Shown here piece after piece: positions 1 through 9,686 of a DNA stretch of 64,000 nt. The position numbers and the translations under genes were made by a program. The number at the start of each line of letters is the position of its first letter. Positions within the stretch are counted from its first letter, which is position 1. The DNA lies in contig OX639991.1 in NCBI GenBank assembly GCA_951828585.1, forward strand, positions 2,450,576-2,514,575. Reading direction: 5' to 3'. The DNA is from Longimicrobiales bacterium (lineage in GTDB: Bacteria; Gemmatimonadota; Gemmatimonadetes; Longimicrobiales; Gaopeijiaceae). A model generated the notes under the pieces. It was given only the letters and a program-made list of their open reading frames with translations, did not search any database and was not told the origin of the DNA.

Positions 1-3000
1 GGACCTGGTCGTCGTCGCGAAGCAGGCCGGCGGCGGCGTCCACACCCGCCAGTCCGTAGGCCGCCGCGAGGTGCCAGCGGGCCGCGGCCGCCAGATCGGC
101 CGACTGCCGCAGGCGATTCATGGCGCCGACCTCGTAGTCGTCGGCCAGCGCGAGGGTGTACAGCCGGTATGCCTGGTCCATCGCCGGCGTGTCGCCGCGG
201 CTCCTCCACGAGCGGGCGCGGCGGCGCTGGTGAGCCTTCCAGCTCGAGACGATCCCCGGATCGACGTAGTAGCCCAGGCGCTCGGCCTCGACCATGAAGT
301 GGCCCGCGTAGTTGGTCACCCATGCGTTGCGGGCGTTCGCACCCGAGAGCGTGCCCGGCCAGTACGAAAACCCGCCGGACGACACCTGGAACCCCCGCAG
401 GCGGTCGATGCCGGCGCGCACGTTCTCTTCCACGCGCGCGCGATCGGTGTCGTCGAGGTTCACCAGCAGCGGGAGATACAGCTGGGCGAAGACCGCCGAG
501 ACGATCTGCTCCAGACACCCGTACGGGTAGCGCACCAGGTATCCGAGGCGCGCCTCGAGGTTGAGCGGCGGGAGTGGCGTCAGCTCCAGCGTGGCCGAGT
601 TGGTTCCCGGGATTCCGTGCGGATCGAACTCGGCGCTCCACGCCTCGCCGGGTGCGATCCGGGCCCTGACCTGGGTGGCCGTCTCGGGGTTCGTCATGCG
701 GATGGGCAGTGTGATCTCCGACCGTGCGCGGTGCTCCCCCGCCACTGCGGCGAAGCGCAGGACGCCCACGCCGGGCCGGTTGCCCGCGCGAATCCGCAGC
801 CGGGCCAACCGCTCTTCGGCGCCGTCGAAGGTGACCGTTTCGCTGGTGCTCCCCACCACCTGGAACTCGTCGCCGACCTCCACGGTGACGGTGGCCTGCT
901 CGATGCCCTCCTCCATGGCGAAGAGCGACACCGGCACGGCGATCTCCTCACCCGGTCCGACCACCCGGGGCGCGGTGGCTAGGAGCGACAGCGGCTGCCG
1001 CACGAACACCGACTGCGATGCCGAACCGTAGGCGCCGTCCTGGCCCGCGACGACCATCACGCGCACCTGCCCGATGTACTCCGGGATGTCCACCGAGTGC
1101 GCGCGCCACTGGCCGAGCCCGAGGGTGAAGGGCCCCAGGAAGCGCACGACCGGCGGGAACCGGCTCCGGTCCTGCTCCTGGATCTCGACCGCGTCGTCCC
1201 CGCCCAGGGCGAGCAGGCGCTCCAGTTCGGCCGCGTACGCACCGGCCACCTCGTCGAAGATGTCCCAGGTGGAGACTCCGAGCGCTTCCTTGCTGAAGAA
1301 GTGGCCGTGCGGATCGGGCGTCGGGAAGTTGGTGAGGCCCAGGAGCCCTTCGTCCACGACGGCGAGCGTGTAGGTCATGGGGCGGCCGGACGCCTCGGAC
1401 ACCCGCACGGAGACGGTCGTGTCGGGACGCCACTCTTCGGGAACCGCGACCTGCGGCCGCAGGACCGTCGCCGAATTCTCCACATCGAGCGGGATCACCC
1501 CGTACAGACGGATCGGCAGGTCGTTGGCGCGGCCGGAATGCGGCTGGATCAGGCTGACGCCGACGTAGACGTTCGGGCTCATCTCCGCGGTGATCGGCAC
1601 CTCGAAGCGCGTGCGCGCGCCGCCCATCTCCACCCACCGCTGGTCGAGGATCCGCGTGCCCGTCTCCAGGGTCACCAGCGCCCGGCCGGAGCTTGCCTCC
1701 GGCAGCTGAATCTCGCCCACGTCGCCCACGTCGTAGCTGTCCTGGTCCGCGAGCAGGGTGAGCACGCTCGCCCCGGCGTCGCCTTGCTCCCGTGGCCGGC
1801 TGGCCCATCCCGGCCAGTCGATGTACACGGTCCGCCCGGTGCAATGGCCCCCTTCGGTGTCGCACGCGCGCAGCAGATACCGGCCCCAGTTCGGGTAGCT
1901 GACGCTGAAGTCCCACGTCCCGCGCCCCTCCGTCGTCGCGACGCGCCCACGCGCCACCACCGCGCTGTACCGCGACTCGGTGAAGCGGGCCAGCGATTCC
2001 GCGGAACGGTCCCACCACCAGCGCCAGTCGATCTTGTAGAGGGTGAGGTCGACCGAATCGGCCGCGACCGGCTCGCCGTCGGGAGAGAGGGTCGCGATGT
2101 CGACCGTGTGCACCGTGTCGGTGAGGAGCATGCCGCGCTGCGCGTCGCCGGGCGGCACCCGGATCCCGACGTACCGGTCGTAGGGAGAAAAGCGCTCGCT
2201 GCGCCGGTTGGTGCTGAAGGCGCCGCCGGGCTCGAAGATGCGGGTGGTGAAGTTGGCCGAGAGCATCCCGGGGGAATGGCCGCCGGGCGCGAGTTCCGTG
2301 GTGAAGGTGGTGTGGCCTTCGTCGTCCAGCGTGCCGTCGAAGACCGTGCTCGGCTCGTCGGCGTAGTCGCGCGCGGGGTCGTCGAAGGTGTAGTCGGAGA
2401 AGCGGGTGAAGGCGGTGCGGACGGGCCGGAACGACACCTCCACGTCCGTGTCGAGGTTGCGCGCCACGGCACCGCTCAGCCACTGCCCGAAGAGGGTGGC
2501 TTCGTGCGGCACACCCCCCTGAAGGAGCCCGTCTTCGCCCAGGTCGAGGTCCACCTTCAGGCGGTTGGGCATCACGGTCTCGATCTTGAGCGGGGTCGAG
2601 AAGCGGGCGCCGCCGACCTCGACGGCCGCGTTCCAGTTCCCGGTGGGCGCGTCCGGGGCGGTCCTGAGCGCGAAGGCGTAGAAATCGCCGACGGGATCGG
2701 AGTTGGTGACCGTGTGAACCACCTGGCCCGACGGATTGAGGAGTCGCAGGGTGGCCGGGTGGCCGGCAGGCAGGGGATTGTCGGCGTCGTCGAGCACGAA
2801 GGTCAGATGGATGTCGTCGCCGGGGCGCCATACCCCGCGCTCGCCGTAGATCATCCCCTTGAGCCCTTCCTCGACGACCGCGCCGCCCACCTCGAAGTGA
2901 CTCGTCGGCAGCGCACTGCCGGAGCTCATCTTGAGGTAGCCCTTCTCGCCGCCCCGGGTGGCCACCGCGTGGTGGGGCTCCGCGGCAAGTGTGGTACGGG

Positions 3001-4699
3001 CCAGTCCCCCGGGTCCCGTCACCACGGTTTCGAGCGGCTGGTTCTGGTAGTTCATGAAGGTGATCGCCACGCCCCGCATCGGTTCGGAGCTGCGGAGGTC
3101 CGTCGTGGCGACCAGGATGCCGCCGCGGGCGTCCCGCTTTGCCGTCATGCCGATGTTCGAAGCCAGGAAGTTCCGCGAGTCGCTCGCCCGCGAGGACCAG
3201 CGGAAGTAGGCGTCGAGGCACGGGTCGTTGCGGTCTCTCCAGTCGACGGAGCCCTGGTAGGATGCCTCGATCCCGTCCCAACTGCTGGGCGAGCTCCCCA
3301 CGGCGTCCATATCGGCCGGCCACGGTTCCTCCAGCACGGGGATCCGGTCCTGCTCTTCACCGCACGCGAAGGTGGAGTTGCCGCGGTTGAGCGACAGAGT
3401 CAGCCGGACCAGGCCGCCCGGGTAGGCACGCACCAGGTCGCTCACGTCCAGCGTGTACCTGGTCCATCCCCCGCCCGGTTCCTCCGGCAGCTCGACGGTG
3501 CGCCGCCACAGGGTGCGTCCGGTGCGCCGGAGCTCGCGGCCGCTGGACAGGTCGTTGGCTTGCAGGAACTGCCCGATGTTGGATTCGTACACGCGGAAGG
3601 CCGTCACCTGCACGGAGCGCACGTTGGCCGCCTCGATGGGGACGGTCAGCCTGTCCGCGCGCGGGAGCACCACGCCGCGCCCGGCGAAGCGCACGCCCGG
3701 CTTGATGTCGACAAAGGCCACCTCGAGCTCGTGGCGCTCCTCGAGCCGCTTTCCGCTCACGCTCTGGAGCCCCTCCTCGAGCACCAGGGTCATCAGTCCG
3801 ATGACGCGGTCGCCAGGGATGATGCGGAGTGTGTTGCCCTGCACCTCCAGGGTGACGCTCTCGTCCCCCAGGCCCACCAGTCCGTTGAGGTTCTGGTTTG
3901 GGTCGAGCGGGTCGGAGAAGCGGACCAGCACGTACTGGCGGTCGTCCGACTCGGCGCGCGCCGTGATGATCCGGAACACATCGCGCGCAGGGATCGCAAC
4001 GTCCTGGATTCCCCGTGTGCCAATCCCGATGCCCCGTGCGTTCCAGCGCAGCCGAACCTCGTCTTCGCGCCCGCTCCGGGTTACGCCCTGAACGGCGTAG
4101 CGATGATTCACCCCGTCGGGGTCGTGCTGCCACCGAATCTCCAGGCCGTCCCCGTCCTGCTCGGCGGTGAGAATCCCCTCCACGGCCTCCGGTTCCGCGA
4201 AGTCGGCCGTCACGATCGACCCGGTCAGGACGAGAACATCCTCGTCTTCCCCGGACTCCGCTTCCAGCCCGTCCACGAAGACCTCCAGGCGCTGGTACAT
4301 GACGCTGAAGTCGAACGGGTAGTCGCCCAGGTCGTCGGGCACGCCCAGCAGACTCTCGCGGACGAGTGTGGCTCGATATTCCTGTCCCGAAGGCAGGTTG
4401 GCGGCGGGTGCGAAGACCAGCTCGCGAGGGCTGACGAAGGTGGCCGCGCCCTCGACGGCCGGTTCGAGAACGAGCACGTCGGTCGTGGGACGGCCGATGA
4501 GGTAATCGCCCGCCACATCCTGGGTGAAGACGATCGTGATCCGGTCGCGCTTCGAAATGGCGCCGTAGGTACGCGCGCTGATCAGCCCGTCCCAGCGTGG
4601 GTCGGCTGTCGGGGCGTTGGGCTGGGCGCATGCCGTAAGGGTGATGGCGGCGAGGGTGGCGGCCAGGCAGGTGAGGCGGCGGGAAGGGTGAAGGGCCAT
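1..4699 (-). CDS. Bacterial alpha-2-macroglobulin family lipoprotein (3' end outside window)
   Basis: Large periplasmic or surface lipoprotein of the bacterial alpha-2-macroglobulin family, whose members are thought to trap proteases through a reactive thioester. The frame is open from ATG 4699 to the left edge (about 1566 codons, no stop). The start is preceded by a GGAG element about 9 nt upstream. The N-terminus has a signal peptide with lipobox LTAC (Cys24). MG-type beta-rich segments follow, including the typical AVVDEGLLGLTNF stretch. The thioester motif GCLEQ lies at 506-520 (Cys about 1395), followed by the alpha-helical TED-like region. The gene is transcribed away from fic. No penicillin-binding protein 1C partner is visible on this side; one could lie beyond the edge. 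The long ORFs on the opposite strand here are GC-codon mirrors. Confidence 0.9.
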   Translation of the reverse strand, partial: MALHPSRRLTCLAATLAAITLTACAQPNAPTADPRWDGLISARTYGAISKRDRITIVFTQDVAGDYLIGRPTTDVLVLEPAVEGAATFVSPRELVFAPAANLPSGQEYRATLVRESLLGVPDDLGDYPFDFSVMYQRLEVFVDGLEAESGEDEDVLVLTGSIVTADFAEPEAVEGILTAEQDGDGLEIRWQHDPDGVNHRYAVQGVTRSGREDEVRLRWNARGIGIGTRGIQDVAIPARDVFRIITARAESDDRQYVLVRFSDPLDPNQNLNGLVGLGDESVTLEVQGNTLRIIPGDRVIGLMTLVLEEGLQSVSGKRLEERHELEVAFVDIKPGVRFAGRGVVLPRADRLTVPIEAANVRSVQVTAFRVYESNIGQFLQANDLSSGRELRRTGRTLWRRTVELPEEPGGGWTRYTLDVSDLVRAYPGGLVRLTLSLNRGNSTFACGEEQDRIPVLEEPWPADMDAVGSSPSSWDGIEASYQGSVDWRDRNDPCLDAYFRWSSRASDSRNFLASNIGMTAKRDARGGILVATTDLRSSEPMRGVAITFMNYQNQPLETVVTGPGGLARTTLAAEPHHAVATRGGEKGYLKMSSGSALPTSHFEVGGAVVEEGLKGMIYGERGVWRPGDDIHLTFVLDDADNPLPAGHPATLRLLNPSGQVVHTVTNSDPVGDFYAFALRTAPDAPTGNWNAAVEVGGARFSTPLKIETVMPNRLKVDLDLGEDGLLQGGVPHEATLFGQWLSGAVARNLDTDVEVSFRPVRTAFTRFSDYTFDDPARDYADEPSTVFDGTLDDEGHTTFTTELAPGGHSPGMLSANFTTRIFEPGGAFSTNRRSERFSPYDRYVGIRVPPGDAQRGMLLTDTVHTVDIATLSPDGEPVAADSVDLTLYKIDWRWWWDRSAESLARFTESRYSAVVARGRVATTEGRGTWDFSVSYPNWGRYLLRACDTEGGHCTGRTVYIDWPGWASRPREQGDAGASVLTLLADQDSYDVGDVGEIQLPEASSGRALVTLETGTRILDQRWVEMGGARTRFEVPITAEMSPNVYVGVSLIQPHSGRANDLPIRLYGVIPLDVENSATVLRPQVAVPEEWRPDTTVSVRVSEASGRPMTYTLAVVDEGLLGLTNFPTPDPHGHFFSKEALGVSTWDIFDEVAGAYAAELERLLALGGDDAVEIQEQDRSRFPPVVRFLGPFTLGLGQWRAHSVDIPEYIGQVRVMVVAGQDGAYGSASQSVFVRQPLSLLATAPRVVGPGEEIAVPVSLFAMEEGIEQATVTVEVGDEFQVVGSTSETVTFDGAEERLARLRIRAGNRPGVGVLRFAAVAGEHRARSEITLPIRMTNPETATQVRARIAPGEAWSAEFDPHGIPGTNSATLELTPLPPLNLEARLGYLVRYPYGCLEQIVSAVFAQLYLPLLVNLDDTDRARVEENVRAGIDRLRGFQVSSGGFSYWPGTLSGANARNAWVTNYAGHFMVEAERLGYYVDPGIVSSWKAHQRRRARSWRSRGDTPAMDQAYRLYTLALADDYEVGAMNRLRQSADLAAAARWHLAAAYGLAGVDAAAGLLRDDDQV

Positions 4700-4896
4700 G
4701 ACCGTTTGCTCCGTGACGGGGTCGAGTGCGCTTCGGGGGGAAGTTCGGGTGAGAAGGGGGGTGGGGCAAGCGACTTTGCGGCGGGCGCTCGTGCGAGGCG
4801 CTATTTGGCGACGAGGTCGGCGGGTTGTGGGCCGACCGCCATGGCGCCGACCGTAGCCGGGGCGGTTGTGCCCTCCGAGATTGGTTTTCCGGCCAT

Positions 4897-4931
4897 CGTT
4901 AGTTTAGTTTACAATGTAATCTATACTAACG
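4897..4931. promoter_or_regulatory. 35-bp palindromic operator upstream of fic
   Basis: An almost perfect palindrome centred on 4914: outer arms CGTTAGTTTAG (4897-4907) and CTATACTAACG (4921-4931), inner arms TTACA and TGTAA around a central A. Fifteen of 17 position pairs are complementary. It is an AT-rich island in GC-rich DNA, ends 17 bp before the fic start codon, and sits where a promoter would lie. The upstream side faces the divergent alpha-2-macroglobulin gene, whose start is 198 bp away. The remaining intergenic DNA (4700-4896) shows no recognisable element. Confidence 0.6.
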
Positions 4932-4948
4932 TAGACAGGTGATTCAGC

Positions 4949-6169
4949 ATGGCCGGTCATCACATTCGTCTGCTCTGGCGCTACGATCCCATTCTCTACG
5001 CGCCGGCAAAGTACCGGAAGGCCTGCGCCTACCAGGCTTTCGTCCCCGAACCCCTCGCGGACCTGAACCTCGCGCTGGATGGGGCCACGGCCGGTGTCGT
5101 ATCGGACGCCGAGGGGGCGATACGGGAGCTGAACTCGCATCCGCCCGGCGCCCTCGCCCCACTGGCCCGGTTGCTGCTCCGAACCGAGTCAGTCTCCTCG
5201 TCCAGGATCGAGGGGATGGCCCTCGGCGCTCGTGCTCTGGCGCGCGCCGAATCACGTGCGGAGGCCGGCATGCGAGTGGGTCCCACGGCCCGTGAAGTGC
5301 TGGCCAACGTCGATGCCATGCAGGCCGCGATGGACGCAGCCACTGGCGATTGCCCGTTCACGGCCGCGGACATCACCGACATTCACCGGCGTGTGATGGC
5401 CCATGCGCCCAGCCGCCACATCGCCGGGGTGGTGCGCACCGTTCAGAACTGGATCGGGGGAAACGACTACAACCCCTGCGGCGCCGACTTCGTGCCCCCG
5501 CCGCCCGAACACGTTCCGCCGCTGCTGCAAGACCTCGTGGACGCGGTCAACCGCGATGACCTGCCGCCCCTCGTCCAGGCCGCCCTGGTTCACGCGCAGT
5601 TCGAGACCATTCATCCCTTTGAGGACGGGAACGGGCGGACCGGGCGCGCCCTGGTGCAGGTTGTGCTCCGGCGGCGCGGTGTAGCCCCGGGCTACGTGCC
5701 TCCGGTCAGCGTGATCCTGGCCGCCGACCGCCACGCGTACATCGCGGGCCTCGGGCAGTTCCGGTGCGGCGAAGCGGTCCGCTGGATCGCGGAGTTCGCC
5801 GCCGCCACCGCACGAGCAGCCACCCTCGCTGCCCGCTGCCTGGACGCCGTGCGTGACCTGCAAACGGAGTGGCAATGTCTCCTGGCGGCGGCCGCCAACC
5901 CCCGGGCCGACGCGGCCGCGTGGGCGGTCATCGAGGTGCTGCCCGCCCTCCCCGTGGTCTCGACGGCGAGCGCCATTTCCGCGACCGGGCGCGCCAAGTC
6001 CGCGGTACACGCGGCCGTGCGCCAGCTGGTCGAGTCAGGGGTGCTGCTTCCCCTGTCGACGTCCAGGCGCAACCGTCTTTGGGAGGCGTCGGGGCTGCTC
6101 GATCTGGTGGAGGGGCTGGAGGCGGGGAGGGCGCCATCCGGGAGCACGCTCTTCAAGCCGGCATCGTGA
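4949..6169 (+). CDS. Fic family AMPylase-like protein
   Basis: 406-residue Fic-domain protein, predicted to transfer AMP from ATP to hydroxyl side chains of a target protein. The core motif HPFEDGNGRTGR is at residues 222-233, with the catalytic His and phosphate-binding Gly/Asn/Arg all present. An inhibitory-helix motif of the S/TxxxE(G/N) type, SSSRIEG, is at 83-89, so this is a class II (self-inhibited) Fic protein with an N-terminal DUF4172-like region. The C-terminus (about 300-390) looks like a winged helix. The ATG is the only start that follows the operator. The 3' end overlaps the convergent PIN toxin gene by 17 bp. Target unknown. Confidence 0.92.
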   Translation: MAGHHIRLLWRYDPILYAPAKYRKACAYQAFVPEPLADLNLALDGATAGVVSDAEGAIRELNSHPPGALAPLARLLLRTESVSSSRIEGMALGARALARAESRAEAGMRVGPTAREVLANVDAMQAAMDAATGDCPFTAADITDIHRRVMAHAPSRHIAGVVRTVQNWIGGNDYNPCGADFVPPPPEHVPPLLQDLVDAVNRDDLPPLVQAALVHAQFETIHPFEDGNGRTGRALVQVVLRRRGVAPGYVPPVSVILAADRHAYIAGLGQFRCGEAVRWIAEFAAATARAATLAARCLDAVRDLQTEWQCLLAAAANPRADAAAWAVIEVLPALPVVSTASAISATGRAKSAVHAAVRQLVESGVLLPLSTSRRNRLWEASGLLDLVEGLEAGRAPSGSTLFKPAS

Positions 6170-6536
6170 CCACGTCGTAGAGCGGAATGCGAGAGTCGCG
6201 CGTGACCAGCGTCAGCCCCTCGGCCTGCGCCTGGGCGATCAGCATTCGGTCGAACGGGTCACGGTGACGCGGCGGCAGGGAGGCTGCCCGCTCCGCGTGA
6301 GCGAAGGTCAACGGAAGGTGTTCGAACCGCTTTTCCTCGACGATGGCCGCAAGATTGTCCGGGGCTTCCAACCGGCCCCTGGCCTTCTTGATGCCGATCT
6401 CCCAACCTGACACCGCGCTCACGAATACCTCGTTCTTCGGGTCCGCGATGGCTTCGCGCGCGGGCTCGGCAATCTTCTCCCAGTCGGACACCCACCAGAG
6501 GAACGTGTGTGTGTCGAGGAGGAGTCGCATCGTCAC
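6153..6536 (-). CDS. PIN-domain toxin (VapC-like)
   Basis: 127-residue PIN-domain protein, predicted Mg-dependent RNase toxin of a type II toxin-antitoxin pair. The acidic PIN positions are visible in LLLDTHTFLW near the N-terminus and in the HRDPFDRML segment near residue 90; length is typical of the family. The start is GTG at 6536, overlapping the antitoxin stop (GTGA), which indicates translational coupling; ATG 6530 is an alternative that would shorten it by two residues. It converges on fic and shares 17 bp with its 3' end. Confidence 0.88.
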   Translation of the reverse strand: MTMRLLLDTHTFLWWVSDWEKIAEPAREAIADPKNEVFVSAVSGWEIGIKKARGRLEAPDNLAAIVEEKRFEHLPLTFAHAERAASLPPRHRDPFDRMLIAQAQAEGLTLVTRDSRIPLYDVVTMPA

Positions 6537-6784
6537 TCGTCGCCCGGAAAGAGGCCGCGGTCTTCGAAGGCCGCGATGATCTCTTCGTCGTGGGCCTCGA
6601 AATCCGCGCCGATCACGATCTGACCTTCGAGGCCTCCGGGTTTCCGCTCTTCAACGGGTTCCCGGTAGGGTGTAAGCCGAACCCAGGGCTCTCCCGATTT
6701 GCAGATCACCACGTCTTCCCCTTCCCGGACCAGTCTGGCCAGGCGGGAGAGCTGTGATTTTGCCTGATGCATGTTGACTTTCAT
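6533..6784 (-). CDS. Phd/YefM-type antitoxin
   Basis: 83-residue antitoxin (MKVNMHQAKSQLSRL at the N-terminus, the typical Phd/YefM DNA-binding start), expected to repress its own operon and to neutralise the downstream PIN toxin through its acidic C-terminal half. ATG 6784 is chosen because GGAGCG lies 4 nt upstream and the family begins here; a longer open frame to 6880 has no family resemblance. The stop overlaps the toxin start. Confidence 0.85.
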   Translation of the reverse strand: MKVNMHQAKSQLSRLARLVREGEDVVICKSGEPWVRLTPYREPVEERKPGGLEGQIVIGADFEAHDEEIIAAFEDRGLFPGDE

Positions 6785-6857
6785 GACTCGCTCCCGTCGG
6801 TGGAAGCCCGCGAAGCCTCGCCACCCCTGGTACTCGCGCGGGCTTGTCCACAAGATA

Positions 6858-6881
6858 CTAGCTAAGCTAAGTCTAGCCAAG
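6858..6881. promoter_or_regulatory. Probable operator/promoter of the toxin-antitoxin pair
   Basis: AT-rich island containing two direct repeats, CTAGCTAAG (6858-6866) and CTAGCCAAG (6873-6881), spaced 15 bp, about 75-100 bp upstream of the antitoxin start. Repeats of this kind are common autoregulatory sites of Phd-type antitoxins. No clear -10/-35 pair can be fixed by eye. Confidence 0.35.
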
Positions 6882-7044
6882 TCATATCACCCGGTCCCCT
6901 CCTCGATGCTGCGCCAGCGCCCGGGACCGTGCATCCCTCCACTCGCATCGACGGCGCCGGCCGCTCGAGCGTTGGCCCTGGCGCGCGCGCACCCCCTACT
7001 ATGTGACGATTCGACCGCCAGTCCCCCAACCCGCGAGCATCCAC

Positions 7045-8104
7045 ATGCACAGACGTGATTTCGTGAAGACCGCCGCCGTGGGTGCGGCCGCCGGAGCCGT
7101 GCCCATCGTGGCCGCGCCGGGCACCGCAGCCGGCAACGCCACCCCCGCCATCCACACCCGCCCCACCCGCCCCCTCCTCGTCGCGGACGTGTCCTCGATC
7201 CGGTACCGGAACGGCGGCCCCGAGAGCGCGATCGAGCGCGCCTTTCGCGGCATCACCGAGGGCGAGGACATCCTGGACGCGTGCGTGGCCGGGGTGAACA
7301 TCCCCGAACTCGACCCCGAGGAGCGGGGCATCGGGTACGGCGGCCTTCCCAACGCCGACGGCGCGGTCCAGCTCGATTCGTGCCTCATGCACGGGCCGCG
7401 CAGGTGGGCGGGCGCGACCTCAACACGGCCGCCTCTCGCGAACTGTGGCTGGAATGGCGCCGCCGCGTCGATCCCGGCCACTGGCTCGACCCGGACGAGC
7501 GCCTGCGCGGCCGCGGGCGTCCCGGCGAGGACACGGACCCGGACGCGATCCGCCGCTTCCACGACGCCTCCCTCGCCGCCGGCCTCTCCATGGTCGACGA
7601 CGGCCTCATCGACCCCGACTCGTTCTGGGGCACCACCAGCTTGGAAGCCGTCTCCCCCGACGGCGACCTCTGCGGCGTCACCACCACCAGCGGACTCTCC
7701 TGGAAGATCCCGGGCAGGGCGGGGGACTCCCCGATCCTGGGCGCGGGCCAGTACGTCGACAACGATGTGGGTGCGGCAGGTTCGACGGGCCGCGGCGAGG
7801 CCAACCTCTACAACCTGAGCTGCTTCATGATCGTCGAGTTCATGCGCTAGCTAGGGGGATGTCCCCGAAGGACGCCGGCATGGCGGTCCTCGAGCGCGTC
7901 CGCGGCAACACGGTGGAGTCGCGACTCCTCAATTCACGCGGTCTGCCAGCCTTTGACCTGCGATTCTTCATCCTCAACAAGGCGGGCGACTACGCGGGCG
8001 TGGCCATGTATGGCGCGGCGGAATCGGCCTTCGCGGTGTGCGACGAGAACGGGGCCCGGGAAGAACCGCTGGAAGGGCTGCTGGAGGGGTCGCCGCGGGA
8101 CTGA
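7045..8104 (+). pseudogene. N4-(beta-N-acetylglucosaminyl)-L-asparaginase-like (decayed)
   Basis: Remnant of an Ntn-hydrolase of the glycosylasparaginase/isoaspartyl peptidase family with a Tat-type signal (HRRDFVKTAAVGAAAGA). The family core is recognisable in three consecutive frames. The first runs to about 7400 (ends DSCLMHGPRRWAGA). The second runs to a stop at 7848-7850 and includes GVTTTSGLSWKIPGR and DSPILGAGQYVDNDVGAAG. The third carries MSPKDAGMAVLERV to 8104. The first junction lacks roughly 50 residues that intact homologues have. The second looks like a 5-nt insertion (TAGCT) just after ATGCGC near 7848; removing it restores MRRGMSP. ATG 7045 is the natural start. Confidence 0.8.
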
Positions 8105-8273
8105 GCCCACCGTGGCAGCCCGCGGAAAGACCGGCCGCTCGCCTGTGTGCCCGCCGGCGGTGGGCGCCGGGTTGTGCGCCCCGGAAGACCGCCGCACGAT
8201 ACAGCCGTCTCCTGTCCAATGACGGGATGAAGCCGTATGGGTAACGACAAGACCACTTTACAACGGAGGATTC

Positions 8274-8840
8274 ATGCGCAAGTCGCGAGCGCGACCATTC
8301 CCGGTTCTGGCCCTTTGCGCCCTCCTCCTCGCGCCGCGGGCCGCCTTCGGCCAGGAAACGGTCCGCCGCGTGTCGCTTGCGGAGGCGCTGGAGGCGTTCG
8401 CCGAAAACAGCCTGGCGTTGAAGATCGCAAGATCCGAGGCCGCCGGTCTGGTCGGAGCCGCCTGTCAGTCGTGCGCCTACTACAATCCCGGGTTTCTGTT
8501 TGAACGCGACGACCTCGGTCACGATTCCGAGAGCGTCTGGGAACAGACCTGCCTTCTTCTCCAACAGGTGGAATGGTCGGCCCGCCCGGCCGCGGGGAAA
8601 AGGCCGCCACGCACGCGATCGGTGCGGGCGCCGCCCGTTTCCGGGCCGACTCGGTCGCTTTGGCCTTCGAGGTGCGGGACGCGTATGTGCAGGCCTGGCT
8701 CGCCGAAGAGGCGGAGTCGATCGTGCGGCGGACCACTTCCGTCATCCAATCGGTGGCGGAGGATGCGGAGATCCGCCTGGAGGAGGGCGACATTTCAGCC
8801 TTCGAGGCCCGGCGGCTGCGACTCGCGGGTGCAGGCCTAG
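8274..8840 (+). pseudogene. TolC-family outer membrane efflux protein, 5' fragment
   Basis: N-terminal part of a TolC/CusC-like outer-membrane channel: signal peptide, then SLAEALEAFAENSLALKIA, the usual first-helix signature. A frameshift near 8570-8600 moves the match to another frame (FEVRDAYVQAWLAEEAESI, then EEGDISAFEARRLRLA). Homology stops near 8830-8840 where IS66-derived sequence begins, so about two thirds of the gene is missing. The start follows GGAGGATTC. Upstream, 8162-8181 holds a small GGGCGC/GCGCCC hairpin that could be a terminator of the preceding gene. Confidence 0.72.
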
Positions 8841-9686
8841 CGGGCAGAGCCAGACGTCCTTGATGGGCTTGCCGTACTGCTTGGCGGTGTCGTAGCGTCC
8901 GCGTCCCTTGGTGGTGCCGACGCGGATCCAGCGGGAGGCCCTGTAGAGGCCGCCGGTGAAGCGGGGGACCTCGACGAAGGTCTCGACGAGGACGGGGGGG
9001 TGTTGTAGCGGCGGGTCCAGTCGCGGGGCAGGCGGCGGCGGACGAGGGCGAGGATGTGGGATTCGAGGTTGGGGATGCGGATCCAGGGCAGGATGAGGAA
9101 CCGGGGGTTGTCGACGATCAGCGGCAGGTTCTTCCTGCGCAGGGTGGGGGTCCATCCGATGAAGCGGTCGCGCGGCGCGAGCGCCGATGCGGCGGTGCTG
9201 AAGCCGAGCATGGCGAGCGGCCAGCCGTTACGGTCGTGGACGGCATAGCGCATCTGGGCGCCGACGAGAATCTTGTAGCCGAGGTAGTGGTGGTGGGCGA
9301 CGAACTCGTTCCACAGCCTGCCCGGTCGCGTCCCGCCGACTACGGTGCGGATCTCCAGCGGGCGGACCTCGTCGAGGGTCGTGGGCGGTTGGGAAGAGGG
9401 GCGGCTCGGTATCCTGTCCGAAGACGATGGGGCCGGGCCGCCTCTGTTTCCCCTTCGGGGGCGGCAGGACGATGAGGCCGTCCCCGTGCATGGCGAGCAT
9501 GGTGACGCGCGCCATCATGTCCTTGAGCCCGCCGTCGGGCTTGAGCCAGCCGATGCGCCGGCAGAACTCCTTCGACAGGGCGTGGCGGTTGAGCGCGGGC
9601 GGCCCGGCGATCAGCCTACGCAGCAACGCCATCTCCCCTTCGGTGAAGTCGCGCCCGTGGTAGCGGCACTCGATGCGCTCGCTCAT
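8840..9686 (-). pseudogene. DUF4338 / DruA-like protein coupled to IS66 transposase (frameshifted)
   Basis: Begins at ATG 9686, overlapping the TnpC stop (ATGA). Family landmarks: MARVTMLAMHGDGL early, then GWPLAMLGFSTAA, RFLILPWIRIPNL, SHILALVRRRLP and ETFVEVPRFTGGLYRASRWI, which are typical of DUF4338, the domain of DruA from the Druantia phage-defence system. Two frameshifts are visible, near 9395 and near 9000 (a C-run). The reading continues to KDVWLCPL at about 8845 and then enters tolC, so the C-terminus is lost. The function of DUF4338 inside IS elements is unknown; a role in transposition is inference from the coupling. Confidence 0.72.

Noticed and set aside
948-4942. Very long open frames on both strands across the alpha-2-macroglobulin gene
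   Set aside because: Their translations are Arg/Pro/Gly-rich without any domain; they are mirror frames of GC-rich codons. The true frame has a lipobox, MG-type motifs and a thioester site.
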